DNA of 64,000 bases from Cycas panzhihuaensis. Its lineage: Eukaryota; Cycadophyta. The translations under genes were made by a program, and so were the position numbers. The DNA lies in contig CM041465.1 of NCBI GenBank assembly GCA_023213395.1, positions 181,419,741 through 181,483,740 on the forward strand, read 5' to 3'. Of this stretch, positions 1-12,100 are shown one piece after another. How positions within the stretch are numbered: position 1 is the first letter of the stretch; each line of letters opens with the position of its first letter. The notes under the pieces were generated by a model. The model made no database searches and had not been told where the DNA came from. It saw nothing but the letters and a program-made list of their open reading frames with translations.

Positions 1-122
1 ATATTTTGTAGTAGATTTTTTCCCAAAAGGGTTTCCTGTATATATATGCTCTTTGATGATTACTTATTATGTATGACAAAGATCATGTAGTTTAGAATAC
101 ATACATGTTTCATGTTTCTTCA
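1..122 (+). mobile_element. 3' part of a copia-type LTR, truncated by the window edge
   Basis: The sequence matches the terminal parts of the LTRs at 8417-8868, 9537-9943 and 27722-28032, including the shared end motif catgttt...cttca. It is followed by a decayed primer-binding-site-like stretch. The matching place in copy B reads tggtattaaggtt, close to the initiator-Met tRNA complement. The start of this LTR lies outside the window. Confidence 0.6.
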
Positions 123-563
123 TCTAGTATAAAGGTTGAATATATGTACATAGGTAAGACTATCGTTGGGTGGAGGTGATAAGTTCGAAGGCTACCTGGT
201 AACGCTAATGAGAGCCCTATTTGTAGCAATTTTAATCTTCTATGAGAACTAAAAGAATGACACAAATATGTAATAGTGATTAAGGAGGTCAAATTCACTT
301 AGTAATAGAAATTTATCACTATTTGTGATAAAAATTAGTGTTGGGCACTATCTAAACTGTGTTGGTCTTGTGATTAAAGCTTTCAAGGGCTAATTAGGCA
401 TATTGGGTGATTCCATATGCTTGTTAGGTAATATCTAAAGGTGGTTTGATAGTGGTAGGATGTATTGGGTTCATTCTTAGGGCATTAGACTATATTTAAA
501 GGTTCTTTGGATATATTGGGTATCGAATCTTATGCATAGACAATAAAGATATCAGTGTCATCT

Positions 564-1516
564 TGATCTAGGAGTATCTACCATATGTCTATAGGAGAGA
601 GAAAATGCTAGGAGGATCTACTATATATCTACAAGAGGTAGAAAATGCTAGAAGGATCTACCATATGTCTATAGGAGGCAGAAAATGCTAGGCATTGGCA
701 TAACTGAAAGAGATAGGGCCAAATGATGTCAAACTAATATGAAATTTTGTGGAAAGGACGAAGACACATCCCACTACACGTGTGTAAAATGTGGGGTTCA
801 AAAAATATCATTTGATTAGATTGCAAGCCTTATTTTATAGAAAATTAATCCCACAACCAATAAAAAAATAACAAATATATACTATTATTAAATCAAGAAA
901 AATTGGATTAAATGATATCCAAATGAGCTAAAATTTTGAAATAAAGGGGACATGTGTACCTATGAGTGAACCAAATTTGAGCCTAATTGGAGTTCATTAA
1001 CCTTAGGTATCAAGCCAAAACTTTTAGGAATTGCATGAATGCCACTTAGACAACATGCATTCTAGTTGTTAGTGGTTGCACTTACATGATTGCCACTTGT
1101 TAAACATGCATTATAAGTTTCTTTCTATAAATTGAGCCCTCTTGAGCTTATTTATGTGGTTAGAGACTTGGTTCTTGAATGTGAAAGCCACTTGACTTGG
1201 GAGCATCCTTAGGGAAGCACTTAGAGGGTTGGAGGCCCCCATTATGGCATAATTGTATCATCTATTCCTTGTAACTTGACCATTCTTTTGCTAGTTATTT
1301 TTCTCCACAATTAAATGAAGATTTTTATAGTTTAATAAAATTATTACTCTTCTTTCCTTTAGAGAAATAATAAGTATAAATTATTTGGTATATAATTTCC
1401 TTTTGTGGGCTCATTCTTGTTTTGATGTTATTGGGAATTCTATACTAACACCCAAGATCTCAAGGATAAAGGTTAGTAATTGATTTCTTCACCAATTAAG
1501 ATATACTTTGGGATCA
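564..1516 (+). repeat. 5' LTR of gypsy element 1
   Basis: Direct repeat of 6155-7016. It is 953 bp against 862 bp for the 3' copy. About 80 bp of the difference comes from two extra 40-bp tandem units near its start. It ends just before the primer binding site. A polyadenylation or TATA signal was not assigned. Confidence 0.9.
576..695 (+). repeat. Three 40-bp tandem units inside the 5' LTR
   Basis: Units at 576-615, 616-655 and 656-695 share the pattern atctaccatatgtctatagg followed by a gaaaatgctag core. The 3' LTR has one unit at the matching place (about 6168). The array therefore expanded in the 5' LTR, or contracted in the other, after insertion. Confidence 0.85.
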
Positions 1517-1522
1517 TATTTT

Positions 1523-1534
1523 TGGTATCAGAGC
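1523..1534 (+). promoter_or_regulatory. Primer binding site, initiator-Met tRNA type
   Basis: TGGTATCAGAGC lies six bases after the 5' LTR. This is the usual complement to the 3' end of plant initiator tRNA-Met, used to prime minus-strand DNA in many copia and gypsy elements. Confidence 0.9.
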
Positions 1535-1608
1535 ATGTGATCTTTGTTGTAGGGACTTGAACGATACAGACAAGGAAAGGATACTAAGAGAAAGGAGAAA
1601 CTTTTCTT

Positions 1609-3009
1609 ATGTTGCAATCACCAAGAAGACAAAGAGAGAATCCAAGCACCATGGATGAAAAAGAAGATGGAGAAATTAGATTTGAGAAGCTTGAGAAGAA
1701 CATAGAAGTCTTGATGCAAATGATGACCCAACTTCTACCTCTAGTCAAGGGCAAAGGCAAAAAGAAGGAAGTTAAAGGAGGATCCACATATGACCACAAC
1801 CATAAAGAGGAAGAGGAGGAGACCTTAAAGCACTAATTTGAAGAAAGCAATGGTACTTTATCTCATCAACCCTTCAAGGTGGAGGTAAAGTTGGACATTC
1901 CAACTTATGATGGAGAGGTAAATACTGAAACGCTGGACTATTAGTTAGATCAACTTGAAACCTAATTCACAATTTATGCTTATAATAATGCTCAAAAGCT
2001 TTCATTTGCTAAGGTCAAGTTGTGCAAACATGCATTGACATGGTGGAATGTATATTTGAACACTCATGATGTATCTTCTTTTTCATGGATGGATTTTAAG
2101 AAAGTAATAAAGAAGTAATACTACCCCATAGGTCATGAGGAAGACCAATGGGTCACTTGGCAATATTTACGCCAAGGGAGAGGTGTATGTATCCAAGATT
2201 ATACTTCTTTATTTTTCAAGTGTGGTATGTTACTTGGTATTACTATGGATGAACATAGTACTCTTATGAAATTCATTGGAGGATTACATGAATACATAAG
2301 GAAGGAATTAAGGCTTTTTAAGGTTCAATCCATTGGAGAAGAAAGTAAAATAACTATTGCAATAGAAAGTAAAAGCAAGAAACCTATATTCATGTCTAAA
2401 GATTTTGCTTTTACTTCTAATAAGTATGAAAAGAATCCTAAATTGCACTCATCTAAAAGACAAGAAGGAAAGAAGAAAAGAACTAATTTTGTTAAAAGTT
2501 CTAACTATTGTGAGCATTGTGATATTAGTGGTCATGTTGCAGCAAAGTGTTGGAAGTTGCATCCAGAGCTAAAGCTAAAAAATATCAAGGATATAGAATC
2601 AAGAAAGAAGGAAACAGGGAAAACACTACTTTCTAAGGTGGAGCTTCAAAGTGAAGGAGAAGAAGAGAAGGTTACTCTACTTATAAATTATGAAGACGAT
2701 GCTACAAGGGGGGAACTATTTCACTTGAAGCTTCGAGTAGGAAATAATGTTATTGGTGCCATTATAGATCCAGGGAGCCAAAAGAATTTAATCTCAAAAA
2801 ATTTAGTAAGGTGCCTTGGGTTGGCAACTACTCCTCACCCTCACCCATATCCTCTTAGTTAGATCTATAAAGATGTAGAAATGCAAATATCAAAGCAATA
2901 TACACTTAAATTTTCCATCACTAATACTTTTATTGATGAAGTGATATGTGATATGGTACCATTAGATGTATGCCATGTTGTGCTTGGGAGTCCCTACTTG
3001 TGGGATTGA
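1609..3009 (+). pseudogene. gag and protease of gypsy element 1 (decayed)
   Basis: One reading frame runs from the ATG at 1609. It gives a basic, coiled-coil-like N-terminus, a retrotransposon gag core around 1890-2330 (motif ALTWWN), then a CCHC zinc knuckle CEHCDISGHVAAKC near 2509-2550 for RNA packaging. A retropepsin-like segment follows near 2690-3000 with motif IIDPGSQKNLIS and the later VVLGSPYLWD. The catalytic Asp is present, but the usual Ser/Thr after it is Pro, which should impair catalysis. In-frame stops are seen at 1834, 1942, 1963, 2116, 2860 and 3007. Each fits a Gln codon, or Arg for the tga at 3007, changed by one C-to-T step. No frameshift is needed. Confidence 0.88.
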
Positions 3010-4560
3010 GATCCACTCTTCTATCAAAAGGAGAGAAAGTATTGGTTGATGAAGGATAACAAGGGCTTCATCATAAAGGCCACAAAGAAGCATTTGGATA
3101 AGATGACATTAATTTCAACGACTCAAGTAAAAAGGATGATCAATGCATGTGGTAAATTCATCATCTTAATGGTAAGGAGAAAAGAAGAGCCAAGAGATGA
3201 AGGAGGCCCTTCTACTCATACTCTTCTTATATCACCTAAACAAATACAATAAATTGAGGAGTTGAAGAGAATATATGACATTTTATTTCAACATGTTGAT
3301 GGGCTACCGCTAAAGAGAAAGATAGAGTATGAAATCACTCTTGTAGGAGATGCACCATTGCCTAATGTTTCTTTGTATAGGCATTAGATTATAGAGAATA
3401 ATGAGATAAAGAGGCAAGTTGAGGAGTTACTTGATCAAGGGGTCATAAGACCTTCATGTTCACCTTGTGGGTCACTAATTGTCTTGGTGCCTAAGAAGGA
3501 TGGAGGATGGAGAATCTGTGTAGACTTTTATGCTTTGAATAGAATCATAATTAAAAATTACTACCCTTTGCCTCACATAGATGATTTGCTTAATCAAATT
3601 TAGCATGCTTGTTATTTTACTAAGTTGGATTTGAAAAGTGGTCATCACTAAGTTAGGGTCAAAGAGGAGGACACATTAAAGATGACATTCAAAACAAGGC
3701 AAGGACTCTTTGAATAGATGGTTATGCCTTTCAAATTACGTAATGCTCCTACAACATTCATGAGGCTAATGAATGAAGTGTTAAGGCCTTACTTAGATAA
3801 TTTGGTTGTTGTCTATCTTGATGACATTTTGATTTTTAGCAACACATGGGAGGAACATTTGCAGCACATAGAATAAGTTTTGAAGACTTTAGCTAAGCAT
3901 CATTTGAAGCTTAATGCGAAGATGTGTGAATTTGGCAAGGAGAACTTGGTCTTCTTAGGCTTTGTGGTTGGAGGAGAAAAGTTGAGCATTGATCCACTCA
4001 AGACTTAAGCCATCCTCAAATGGCCTAGGCCAATAAACACCATGGAGGTAAGAAGTTTTTTAGGAGCTTATCAATACTTGAGAATGTTTATTCTTCATTT
4101 CTCACATGTTGCAGCACCTCTATATGGATTGACAAAAGTTAGTAAAAAGTTTACTTAGGGTTCTAAGGAGGAAGAAGATTTTCTTCTTTTAAAAAAGAAA
4201 ATTTGTGAAGCACTAGTTTTAGCAATGTCAAATTTGCAGAGGCCTTTTGAAGTAGAAGTTGATGCAAGTGGAAACATGATGGGAGCTGTGCTTATTCAAG
4301 ATGGGAAGCCAACTGCTTACCATTCAGAAGTCTTCACTCCTCAAGTAAAAAACTACCTAACATATGATCGAGAAATGTTTGTACTACATCAAGCATGCAA
4401 GCATTGGAGGTCCTACTTACTTAGAAAAGAGGTTGTAGTTCATACTTATCATAAGCCTCTTCAATTTTTGCAAACCTAAAGTAAATTACAAAAAGCAAGA
4501 CACATGAAGTGGATGAGTTATTTATAACAATTCAATATTGTAATTAAGTACAAAAAGGGA
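3010..4560 (+). pseudogene. Reverse transcriptase and RNase H of gypsy element 1 (decayed)
   Basis: The frame continues from gag without shift. RT hallmarks in order are [18 protein letters not shown] (about 3487-3540), FTKLDLKSGHH, an FE*MVMPF block where the family has Trp, and the catalytic YLDD at 3814-3825, which is intact. RNase H starts near 4225 with EVDASGNMMGAVLIQDGKP and contains the family's TYDREM segment (4363-4380). Stops occur at 3250, 3385, 3601, 3649, 3715, 3874, 4006, 4156, 4477 and 4525. Most replace Gln, and those at 3715 and 4156 replace Trp. The product would copy element RNA into DNA in the cytoplasmic particle, but no full protein can be made. Confidence 0.9.
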
Positions 4561-4639
4561 TCTACTAACAAAATTGTTGTTATGTTATCTAGACCACTTT
4601 GTTTCACTTCTTCTTCTACTTTTGTTTGTAGTTCTCTTA

Positions 4640-6114
4640 TGAGTTTACAGGTGGAGCGAATGCATCATGAAGAGTACAAAGACTTGTACTATGAAAATGG
4701 AGCCTTGAAGGAAGAATTAGAAAACCTAGCGAAAGGAAGACCTTCCTAGCTTGCTTGGAAGGATAGCCTACTTTTCAAAGGGGAGCAACTCTATGTTCCA
4801 TAAAAAAGAGACAAGATCAAGTGGCTTAGAGAAGCCTATACTTCTAAAGTAGATGGTCACTTTGGTATAGAGAAGACTTTAGCAAACTTGAGAAGATATG
4901 TTATATGGCCAAAGATGCAAAATGATGTAAGAAAATATGTAAAAGGATGTGTAATGTGTAATACTTCTAAGCCTTCTTCTAGAAAATTAGGATTGTATAC
5001 ACCACTTCCTATTCCCACTAGGCCTTGGGAAAGTATCTCCATTGATTTCTTAGGGGGACTTCCTATGACTAGGAAGGGACGTGACTATCTCTTTGTTATT
5101 ATAGATAAGTTTAGCAAAATGATATGTCTAATACCTTGTAAGAAGACAAACACAGGAATAGAGGTAGATGAGTTATTCTTTAAGCATGTATGGAAGAATT
5201 TTGGCTTGCCTTCTTCCATTATTTCAGATCATGACACTTGATTCCTTTCATCATTTTGGAAGATACTATAGGAGATAATGAACACAAAATTGAAGAGGAG
5301 TATAAGTTTTCATCCTCAAATAGATGGATAAACCAAAGTAGTGAATAGAACTTTGGTACATTTATTGAGGGGATACAATTCCAAGCATCCAAAGACTTGG
5401 GATGAATCATTTGGTTTTCTACAATTTGCATTTAATAGGGTAATGCATGCATCACACTCTAAAGTACCTTTTGAAGTTTGTTTGAGATACTTGCCTCAAA
5501 GTCTATTTGACTTAGAGTTTTCGATACAAGTTAAGGAATGATTCACTAAAGAGAAGGAGGGGCATGGCAAGGCTTTAAGATACTTGGAGAAGATTTAGAG
5601 AGTCCATAAAGAAGTACATGATCAACTTCTAAGGACTCAACAAAAGTACAAGGAAAGACATGAAAATCATAGGAAAGAGTATACTTTTCAAGAAGGAGAT
5701 TTGGTATGGTTACACTTGAGCAAGGAGAGGTTAAAAGGAGAAGGCAAGAAACTCAAACCTATAAGGTATGGACCATTTAAGATTTTGAGAAAAGTAGGTG
5801 ACAATGCTTTCCAACCTGATCTTCCACCTTATATGAAAATATATTCAATAGTAAATGTTAAATATTTAAAGCTCTTTGAGCCCTCCATGCTAGATGAGGA
5901 GCAAGATCAGCTCACTTTACCTTCAATTGATGACTTATATTTAGAAAGTGAGGAGCTTCTCAAGGAAGATTATGTCTTGGAGAGAAAATCCACTAAAACA
6001 AGACATAAAACATATGAATATTTCAAGATTGGAGTAGCAGGACAATTGCCTAGTAAGGCTAAGTGGTTTAGTAGGCAACAAGGAGAACAACTCTTCCCCC
6101 ATCTCCAATTCTAA
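4640..6114 (+). pseudogene. Integrase with chromodomain-like tail, gypsy element 1 (decayed)
   Basis: Same frame as the RT. The zinc-binding N-terminal part is near 4850-4960 (GHFGIEKT, then CVMC). The catalytic core starts with PWESISIDFLGGLP near 5023 and continues to the DH at 5227-5232. The C-terminal part has the GPFKILRKVGDNAF block near 5770. The last 50 codons contain FKIGVAGQLPSKAKWFSRQQ and FPHL. This resembles a degenerate chromodomain of chromoviruses, which would target insertion to chromatin, but the match is weak. Stops at 4747, 4801, 5239, 5269, 5329, 5539 and 5596 break it. The taa at 6112 is probably the original stop. Confidence 0.85.
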
Positions 6115-6139
6115 GCTAAACAGGAGTTGGCTATTTTCC

Positions 6140-6151
6140 AAGGAAAGGGAG
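6140..6151 (+). promoter_or_regulatory. Polypurine tract of gypsy element 1
   Basis: The purine run aaggaaagggag sits three bases before the 3' LTR, where plus-strand DNA synthesis would be primed. Confidence 0.75.
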
Positions 6152-6154
6152 CCA

Positions 6155-7016
6155 TAATCTAGGAGGGTGTACCATATGTCTACAGGAGGCAGAAAATTCT
6201 AGGCATTGGAATAACTAAAAGAGATAAGGCCAAATATTGTCAAACTAATATAAAATTTTGTGAAAATGATGAAGACACATCCCACTACATGTGTGCAAAA
6301 TTTGGGTTTCAAAAAATATCATTTGATTAGATTGCAAGCCTTGTTTTGCAAAAAATTAATCCCACAGCCAACAGAAAAATAACAAATACATGCTATTAAT
6401 TAATCAATAAAAATTGGGTCAAATGATATCTAAATGAGCAAATGAAGGGGACATGTGTGCCTATATTTTTACCAAATTTGAGCCAAATTGGAGTTCATTA
6501 GCCCTAGGTATCAAGCCACAACTTTTAAGAATTGCATGAATGCCACTTGGACAACATGCATTCTAGTTGTTAATGGTTGCACTTGCATGATTTCTACTTG
6601 TTAAACATGCATTATGGTTTCTTTCTATAAATTTTGCCTTCTTGAGCTCATTTATATGGTTGGAGACTTGGTTCTTGAATGTGAAAGACACTTGACTTAA
6701 GAGCATCCTTGGGGAAGCACTTGGAGGGTTGGAGGCCCCCATTATGGTATAATTGTATCATCTATTCCTTGTAACTTCACCATTCTTTTGCTAGTTATTT
6801 TTCTCCATCATTAAATGGAGATTTTTATAGTTTAATAAAATTATTACTCTTCTTACCTTTAGAGCAATAGCAAGTATAAATTATTTGGTGTAGAATTTCC
6901 TTTTGTGGGCTCATTCTTATTCTGATATTATTGGGAATTCTACACTAACATCTAGGATCTCAAGGAAAAAGGTTGGTAATTGATTTCTTCGTAAATTAAG
7001 ATATACTTTGCGATCA
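6155..7016 (+). repeat. 3' LTR of gypsy element 1
   Basis: Direct repeat of 564-1516. Its first base pair is ta instead of tg, a point change. It ends gatca, then catat as the right target duplication. Confidence 0.9.
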
Positions 7017-7021
7017 CATAT

Positions 7022-8416
7022 TCCATGGGCATGATTGGATCCATTTAAGAAGTTTTTCAACATGTGTTTGTGGTGTGGTAATACATTCTATTATATATGA
7101 TACTTGTTTTATAGTTGATTCTCTTGTTTAAAGGTTGTTAGTCTATTTATACCAGTGGGAATGCTAGCATGATGAATCGTGATTTATTAGAGATATAGTG
7201 ATTTATAATCAAGTTTATATTCTTCTCTAAGCTTACAAACCTTGGGGTATGATCACAATTATTAATTGCTCATCTTTCTATATTTTTTAAAGTAACATAT
7301 ACCTTAAAAGTTGTGCTGAAATCTCTTTAAAGGAAGTCATTGCATGTTTGAGTAAAAAATTCTTGATTGATAAGTGATTTAATCATTGGCTAAAAGTATG
7401 AATTTGAAGGATTAAGAAATGGAGAAGATTCAGAGTATCTTGGAAGTAATGCAAAGCGATTTAGAGCTTGCTTATTACTTATTTGGAGATTGTGTTTATT
7501 ACATAAAGCCATATAAAAAATACTTAGATGTCATGAAAATCTATGGCAAATTTGTGTGAAAATTAGTTGTGTTAAAGGCTCATTCTAATATGGAGACATC
7601 ATATAATGATTCTGCTTGATTAGTGCTTATTTTAAATCTTATTTACAATGTGAATACTTATTGTGGTGGAGTATGTTGTGTGCATTTGTGAGCCACTATG
7701 GGTGGTATGATGGTTTGCATGTGTATTAGATTAAATGATAATGTTATGCTTGTTATTTAATTAAAAGCACATGAGTAAGTGAATTAATGTGATAATTTTT
7801 TAAAAAATATTATGATACATGTGAGAGGCAGTGTTATATATTTGGAGAGTATGAAGTTATGTATGGAGCACAAAGATCACACATATGAAGTGTGAGGCTA
7901 CATATATAATATGTGAAACCATCATAAAGTGTGGAGGCCATATATGAAGCATAAAAGTCACATTTAAAGTATTTGAGTGTTGTCCTACAGTGTTTGAAGA
8001 CATATGAACCTTCAAAACATTATCAAAACTTATGTCTCAAGCCATCGTAAAGCCATTCAAAATCTAGATTGCATGGCATGCAAAAGAAGACATTTTAGGA
8101 ACCCTTTGCATAGTTCCAAGAGAAAGCACTAAGCCCATATACAAGTGCAAAGTTATTTACAAAGTTATGACATGGAGAGAAGTCATAGAAGAATTAGATT
8201 TAAGGTGCCTTCCAGAAGTGGGCATATATAATTGTTGATAGGAGTGATTTGAAGGAGACTTAAATGAGTGAAGTCTATAGTTATGGGCTAATGAAACTAT
8301 CATTAACTTTAGATCAAATAACATTCATTCATGACTTGAATAGTGTACACCAATGTAAGATTTGTGTTAGTTTAGAAATTTAGTAAAATTATCCTTAAGG
8401 AAGGAGGGGAGGGTAT
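7022..8416 (+). mobile_element. Internal relic of copia-like repeat, no readable gene
   Basis: This stretch matches 36975-38366 in copy B and ends in a purine-rich tract (ggaggggaggg) directly before an LTR start. It is therefore the 3' part of an LTR element's interior. No frame longer than about 60 codons carries a recognisable domain. The stretch around 7850-7990 has loose internal repeats of the type 'agtgtgaggc...catatatgaag'. Confidence 0.5.
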
Positions 8417-8868
8417 GTCAAATACAAACAAGACAAGAAGGGCAATTCAAACCTTTACTAGAGATTTTAAATTATAGATCAAATCCTCACTTCTATATTA
8501 AGGGGGTATGTTAGAGTGACAATTAAGGTTAACTACTTATGGTTAATTCTAAGTAGTGATTATTTAATATTAAGCCAAAAGACATGAATACCAAGACTTG
8601 CAACCATTGGTTAATTTATTATTTAGGGTGTTACATAAACCCTTAGTTGGCATTTATAATATAGGTCAACTATATTAAAGAAGATGTTCTAATTAAGATT
8701 GGAAGAAAGTTAGTCAACCATTTTTCCTATGTAAGTTTTTTTCTAAAAGTGTTTTGCCATGTTAAACTTATGTACTATATACCTATGCTCTTGTATATTT
8801 GCTTGCATATATATGATCAAGATCCTTATTATTAAAAAATGTATGATTTATAGTTTCATATTTTTTCA
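8417..8868 (+). mobile_element. Copia-type LTR 1 in copy A
   Basis: Starts tgtcaaatac after a purine tract and ends ttttttca. It has a full counterpart at 38367-38818 and is a diverged relative of the LTR at 9537-9943. Both carry the same order of blocks: an early 'aaactacagatt' type block, a central ggttaat block and an end 'gatcaagatcct...tgttt'. Confidence 0.7.
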
Positions 8869-9536
8869 TAGACAATAGGTAGGGATAGCTTTATCTATTT
8901 GAATCATATTAGGATGGGTATTATTTATATTGGTAAATTAGTATCTTATTATATGTAGAATCCTTCAGAGCCATATTGGGTTGTAATAAAACAAATTCAA
9001 AGATATTTAGAGTAAACTCTTAATCTTAGCATGGACTATCTTGGTAGTGGAGATATAAAGTTGCATGGCTACACTGATGCAGATTCGAGAGGAGACTATG
9101 ATGATTAGAAATCTACTACTTAACATGTGTTTGGTATTGGCAATGGATTTGTATCATGACAATCAAATAAGCAACGGGCAATGGCACTATCTTCTATAGA
9201 GGTAGAGTATAAAGGACTCACTTTTGGTGTAAGAGAAGTTTTATGGTTACAAGGACTTTTAGATATCCTTAGTATATCTTATAACACCCTAATTATTTCA
9301 GTCATTAACTAAATCATTATTCGTTTATCAAAGAATCTAAAATTCACATATATATAATGCATATTAAAATTGAACACCACTATATAAGTGAACTGATCAA
9401 TGTAAGGAAATTACAAATTGACTTTTGCTTGAGTGAGAAGTAACTTATATAAGTATTTACCAAAACACTTACTGAAGATTAATTCACCAAGACTCATACC
9501 ATATTAGGATATAGAGAAATTATTTTTGAAGGGGTA
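8869..9536 (+). pseudogene. Copia RT C-terminus and RNase H fragment (decayed)
   Basis: Around 8975-9250 the plus strand gives HWVVIKQIQRYLE, then DIKLHGYTDADSRGD, then AMALSSIEVEYKGL. These are the conserved end of Ty1/copia RT and its RNase H (family motif GYsDADwAGD ... TaLSStEAEYmA). Several in-frame stops are present. A purine tract and an LTR follow at once, as expected for the 3' end of a copia element. The same relic is at 38819-39479. Confidence 0.8.
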
Positions 9537-9943
9537 TGTATTAGTAAGGATAGTTCTAGCCTTCATTGGTAATATTAAACTACAGATTGAATCCCCACAT
9601 TTGCATTAAGAGAGGATGGTAGGATGGTAGTTATTATTAAGCTACAAGGTTAATGTTAAATATGGATTAGTTAATACAAAATCAAAAGGTATGAATATTT
9701 TAGAGGATTACAAACATTCAAGTTGGATGTACTATTTAGGGGATTACAAATGACCCCATAGTCTATTATAAACTCATGCATGTATTATTAATGTGATCTA
9801 TTAATCTTTTGTAATGAGTTTTTTGTCAAAAAGTTTTCTCACATAAAACTTGTATATGGTGTATATGTGGTCTTTGATCATTTCTTATTATGCATAATCA
9901 AGATCCTGTAATAAAGAATACATGTATGCTTTATGTTTCTTCA
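9537..9943 (+). mobile_element. Copia-type LTR 2 in copy A
   Basis: Starts tgtattagta right after the polypurine tract gaagggg, and ends tgtttcttca. The sequence after it contains tggtatttgaagctc, a decayed primer-binding-site-like word, so it may also serve as the 5' LTR of the material downstream. Counterpart in copy B: 39480-39885. Confidence 0.7.
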
Positions 9944-12100
9944 TATATTATGATATGGTATTTGAAGCTCTTATTAAATTTATTGCACTATATCTTGGAT
10001 CACATCTTAGGACCACTAAATCAATTTTATTTAGAAAATCATCTACTAATATATTTGGAAGACACCTGAAGGTCTCATAACATAAAACTAAACTCTTATT
10101 TGACATTAGCCAATGGTATATATTACTGTGAATGGAGGACATTAGTGTATATGATATGATATAATTAGTCTTGATGAATGATACCAACTAATGTATAATG
10201 TTATAACTAGTCCTAATAACTTCTTTAGATTCACCTTTAAAGAGTTCTTGATACTAAAGAAACCTCTAGATCTCTCTAAACAATTACTAGACTATTATAA
10301 TAGTGAAATAAATCCCTATATAGGATGGAAGGGAAGCTAACTCTATGGTATATATGATGTTAATTTAAGATAGGGTCATTTTGGAGTTAGTAGATAGAAG
10401 GTATTAACCTCAGTACCTTATAATATATATGCCTAATTTAGATGAGGTTAGTATGTTGGTAGTATCTAATATACACTTCATATTATATTGACATACATGA
10501 AACTAACTTAGAGAATTGATTTATGCCTTAACTCAATGCAGACTCTATAAACTCTCTTAGTGATCTTGACTCATGAATTGGTAAGATGTGATATAATGGA
10601 AACTGGGCTTCTATGGATTAGGCATAAGAAGTTGACTTAGTAGAAAATGATAATAAAAGAAATGAAAAAGAAAATTCTATTATGCTCTATGACTCATCCA
10701 CCTAGGATATTGGATATTATATCATATGAGATATTTCTTACTACATATGTTAAACATATCATGCCATGTCACATGATGCTAGATATGCTAATGTTAGGTA
10801 TCACAAATCATGTTATTATTTTATTCACATGGGTCACATATGATGGCTAGTGACATTGTGATTATTGTTTATGATGCCCTTTGAAGCATGAGGTCTTGAG
10901 ATATAATATAAATGAAATAACTTACTAATTGATAATGTATTTCTATATTTCTTTCTTTTCATTCCTTTTTATTCATCTAAGATTTTTTTAGGGTCATCTT
11001 GGCTTTTATACATTTATTCTTTTTTTTGAAGGTCCATAATATAAGAATTTTAACTCTTCTACCTATTTTTATTACTGGCTTATACTCTAGTTAAGGGGAT
11101 GTGAAAATTTTGAATAGGATTCATGAAATATGAGAGGGAAGTAAAGATCCACCCTTGATATAATATGGTAGATTGTGACTCTTAAATAAGAAGGTTTTCA
11201 ACTTGAAGAGAAAACAGATAGGGTTGCCCCTTAGCTTTGGGGATCATGTAGTGTAGAGTACCTAATCTAGCAAAGCTACGGGACTAGAAAGGCTCTAGTA
11301 ACACTACACCATCCTAATTGATGCAAGTTCATCTATGTGGAGTGCAATATGACTTAGGTATAGTGTGAAAGATGTGGAATGTCCTAAAGACTAGTTTGTA
11401 ATAGAAGGTAGATAAAAGCATGAGAAATGAATGGGAGTGCATAAGGGAATCCTGACATAACATGAATCTACTCTCTTAATAAATAAATATATATGAATAT
11501 TAACTTTATAATAATTACTTTTAAGATTTATTAGAACTATTCACACTATACCTTTATGTAGGTTATAGTATTTGATGTTACATGCCTTAAAGCAAGTGAG
11601 GATGTAGAACCTACGTAGCCAACATTACCATCACTTAACATATATGGTTAAAATATAAAAGGATGAAAGAGAAAACTTAGAATTGTAAAGAAAGGAAAGT
11701 GAATGTTGTTTATACTTATGTCTCCACTCCCTTTGTTTAATTAAGGGAAGAAGATAGGATGGGAGATTTTCTCTTGTGCCTCCTACTTTTTTTGTATTCA
11801 AAGATAAAGATATAAAGACCTTAATATGAAGAGTCTTTATATAAAGATATTGAGATAGTAGTATTAGCTATATATTTCTTTTTTATGAAGAGAACATTAT
11901 GGCATAAATAATAAAGAGAATACATGCCTTTTAATTATTTAGTAATGTTTAAATGCAATGGTTTTTCTAACTTTACTTAAGATAAGGTTAAGGAGTATGA
12001 ATTTATAGATGTGGTATAAATTGTGTTAGATCTTTAGGTAGCTTCGAGTTATGGATCTAATTCATTCCATCTAGATCTAAAAGATTTATCTCTGAGTTAT
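9944..12100. other. Non-coding part of composite repeat
   Basis: AT-rich, and matched by 39886-42089. A 67-codon frame at 10647-10850 is open in both copies, but changes between the copies are mostly amino-acid changing, so it is not under selection. No gene was seen. Confidence 0.6.

Larger units (their letters stand above)
564..7016 (+). mobile_element. Complete but dead Ty3/gypsy retrotransposon
   Basis: A 6453-bp element inserted in copy A. It has two LTRs, an initiator-Met type primer binding site, gag-pol in the order gag, protease, RT, RNase H, integrase (the Ty3/gypsy order), and a polypurine tract. Copy B supplies the empty site: its sequence runs straight from gtcatct into tccatggg. 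The 5-bp flanks are catct (559-563) and catat (7017-7021), a target duplication with one mismatch. The element begins with tgatcta and ends with gatca. The LTRs have diverged visibly and the coding frame has about twenty stops, so this is an old insertion. Confidence 0.93.

Noticed and set aside
8417-9943. Reading 8417-9943 as one small complete LTR element
   Set aside because: The two LTRs differ too much to be a pair from one insertion, and the space between them holds only the end of pol.
10647-10850. 67-codon frame open in both copy A and copy B (40589-40792)
   Set aside because: About ten of thirteen differences between the copies change the amino acid, so there is no purifying selection. 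It stays open only because the copies are similar.
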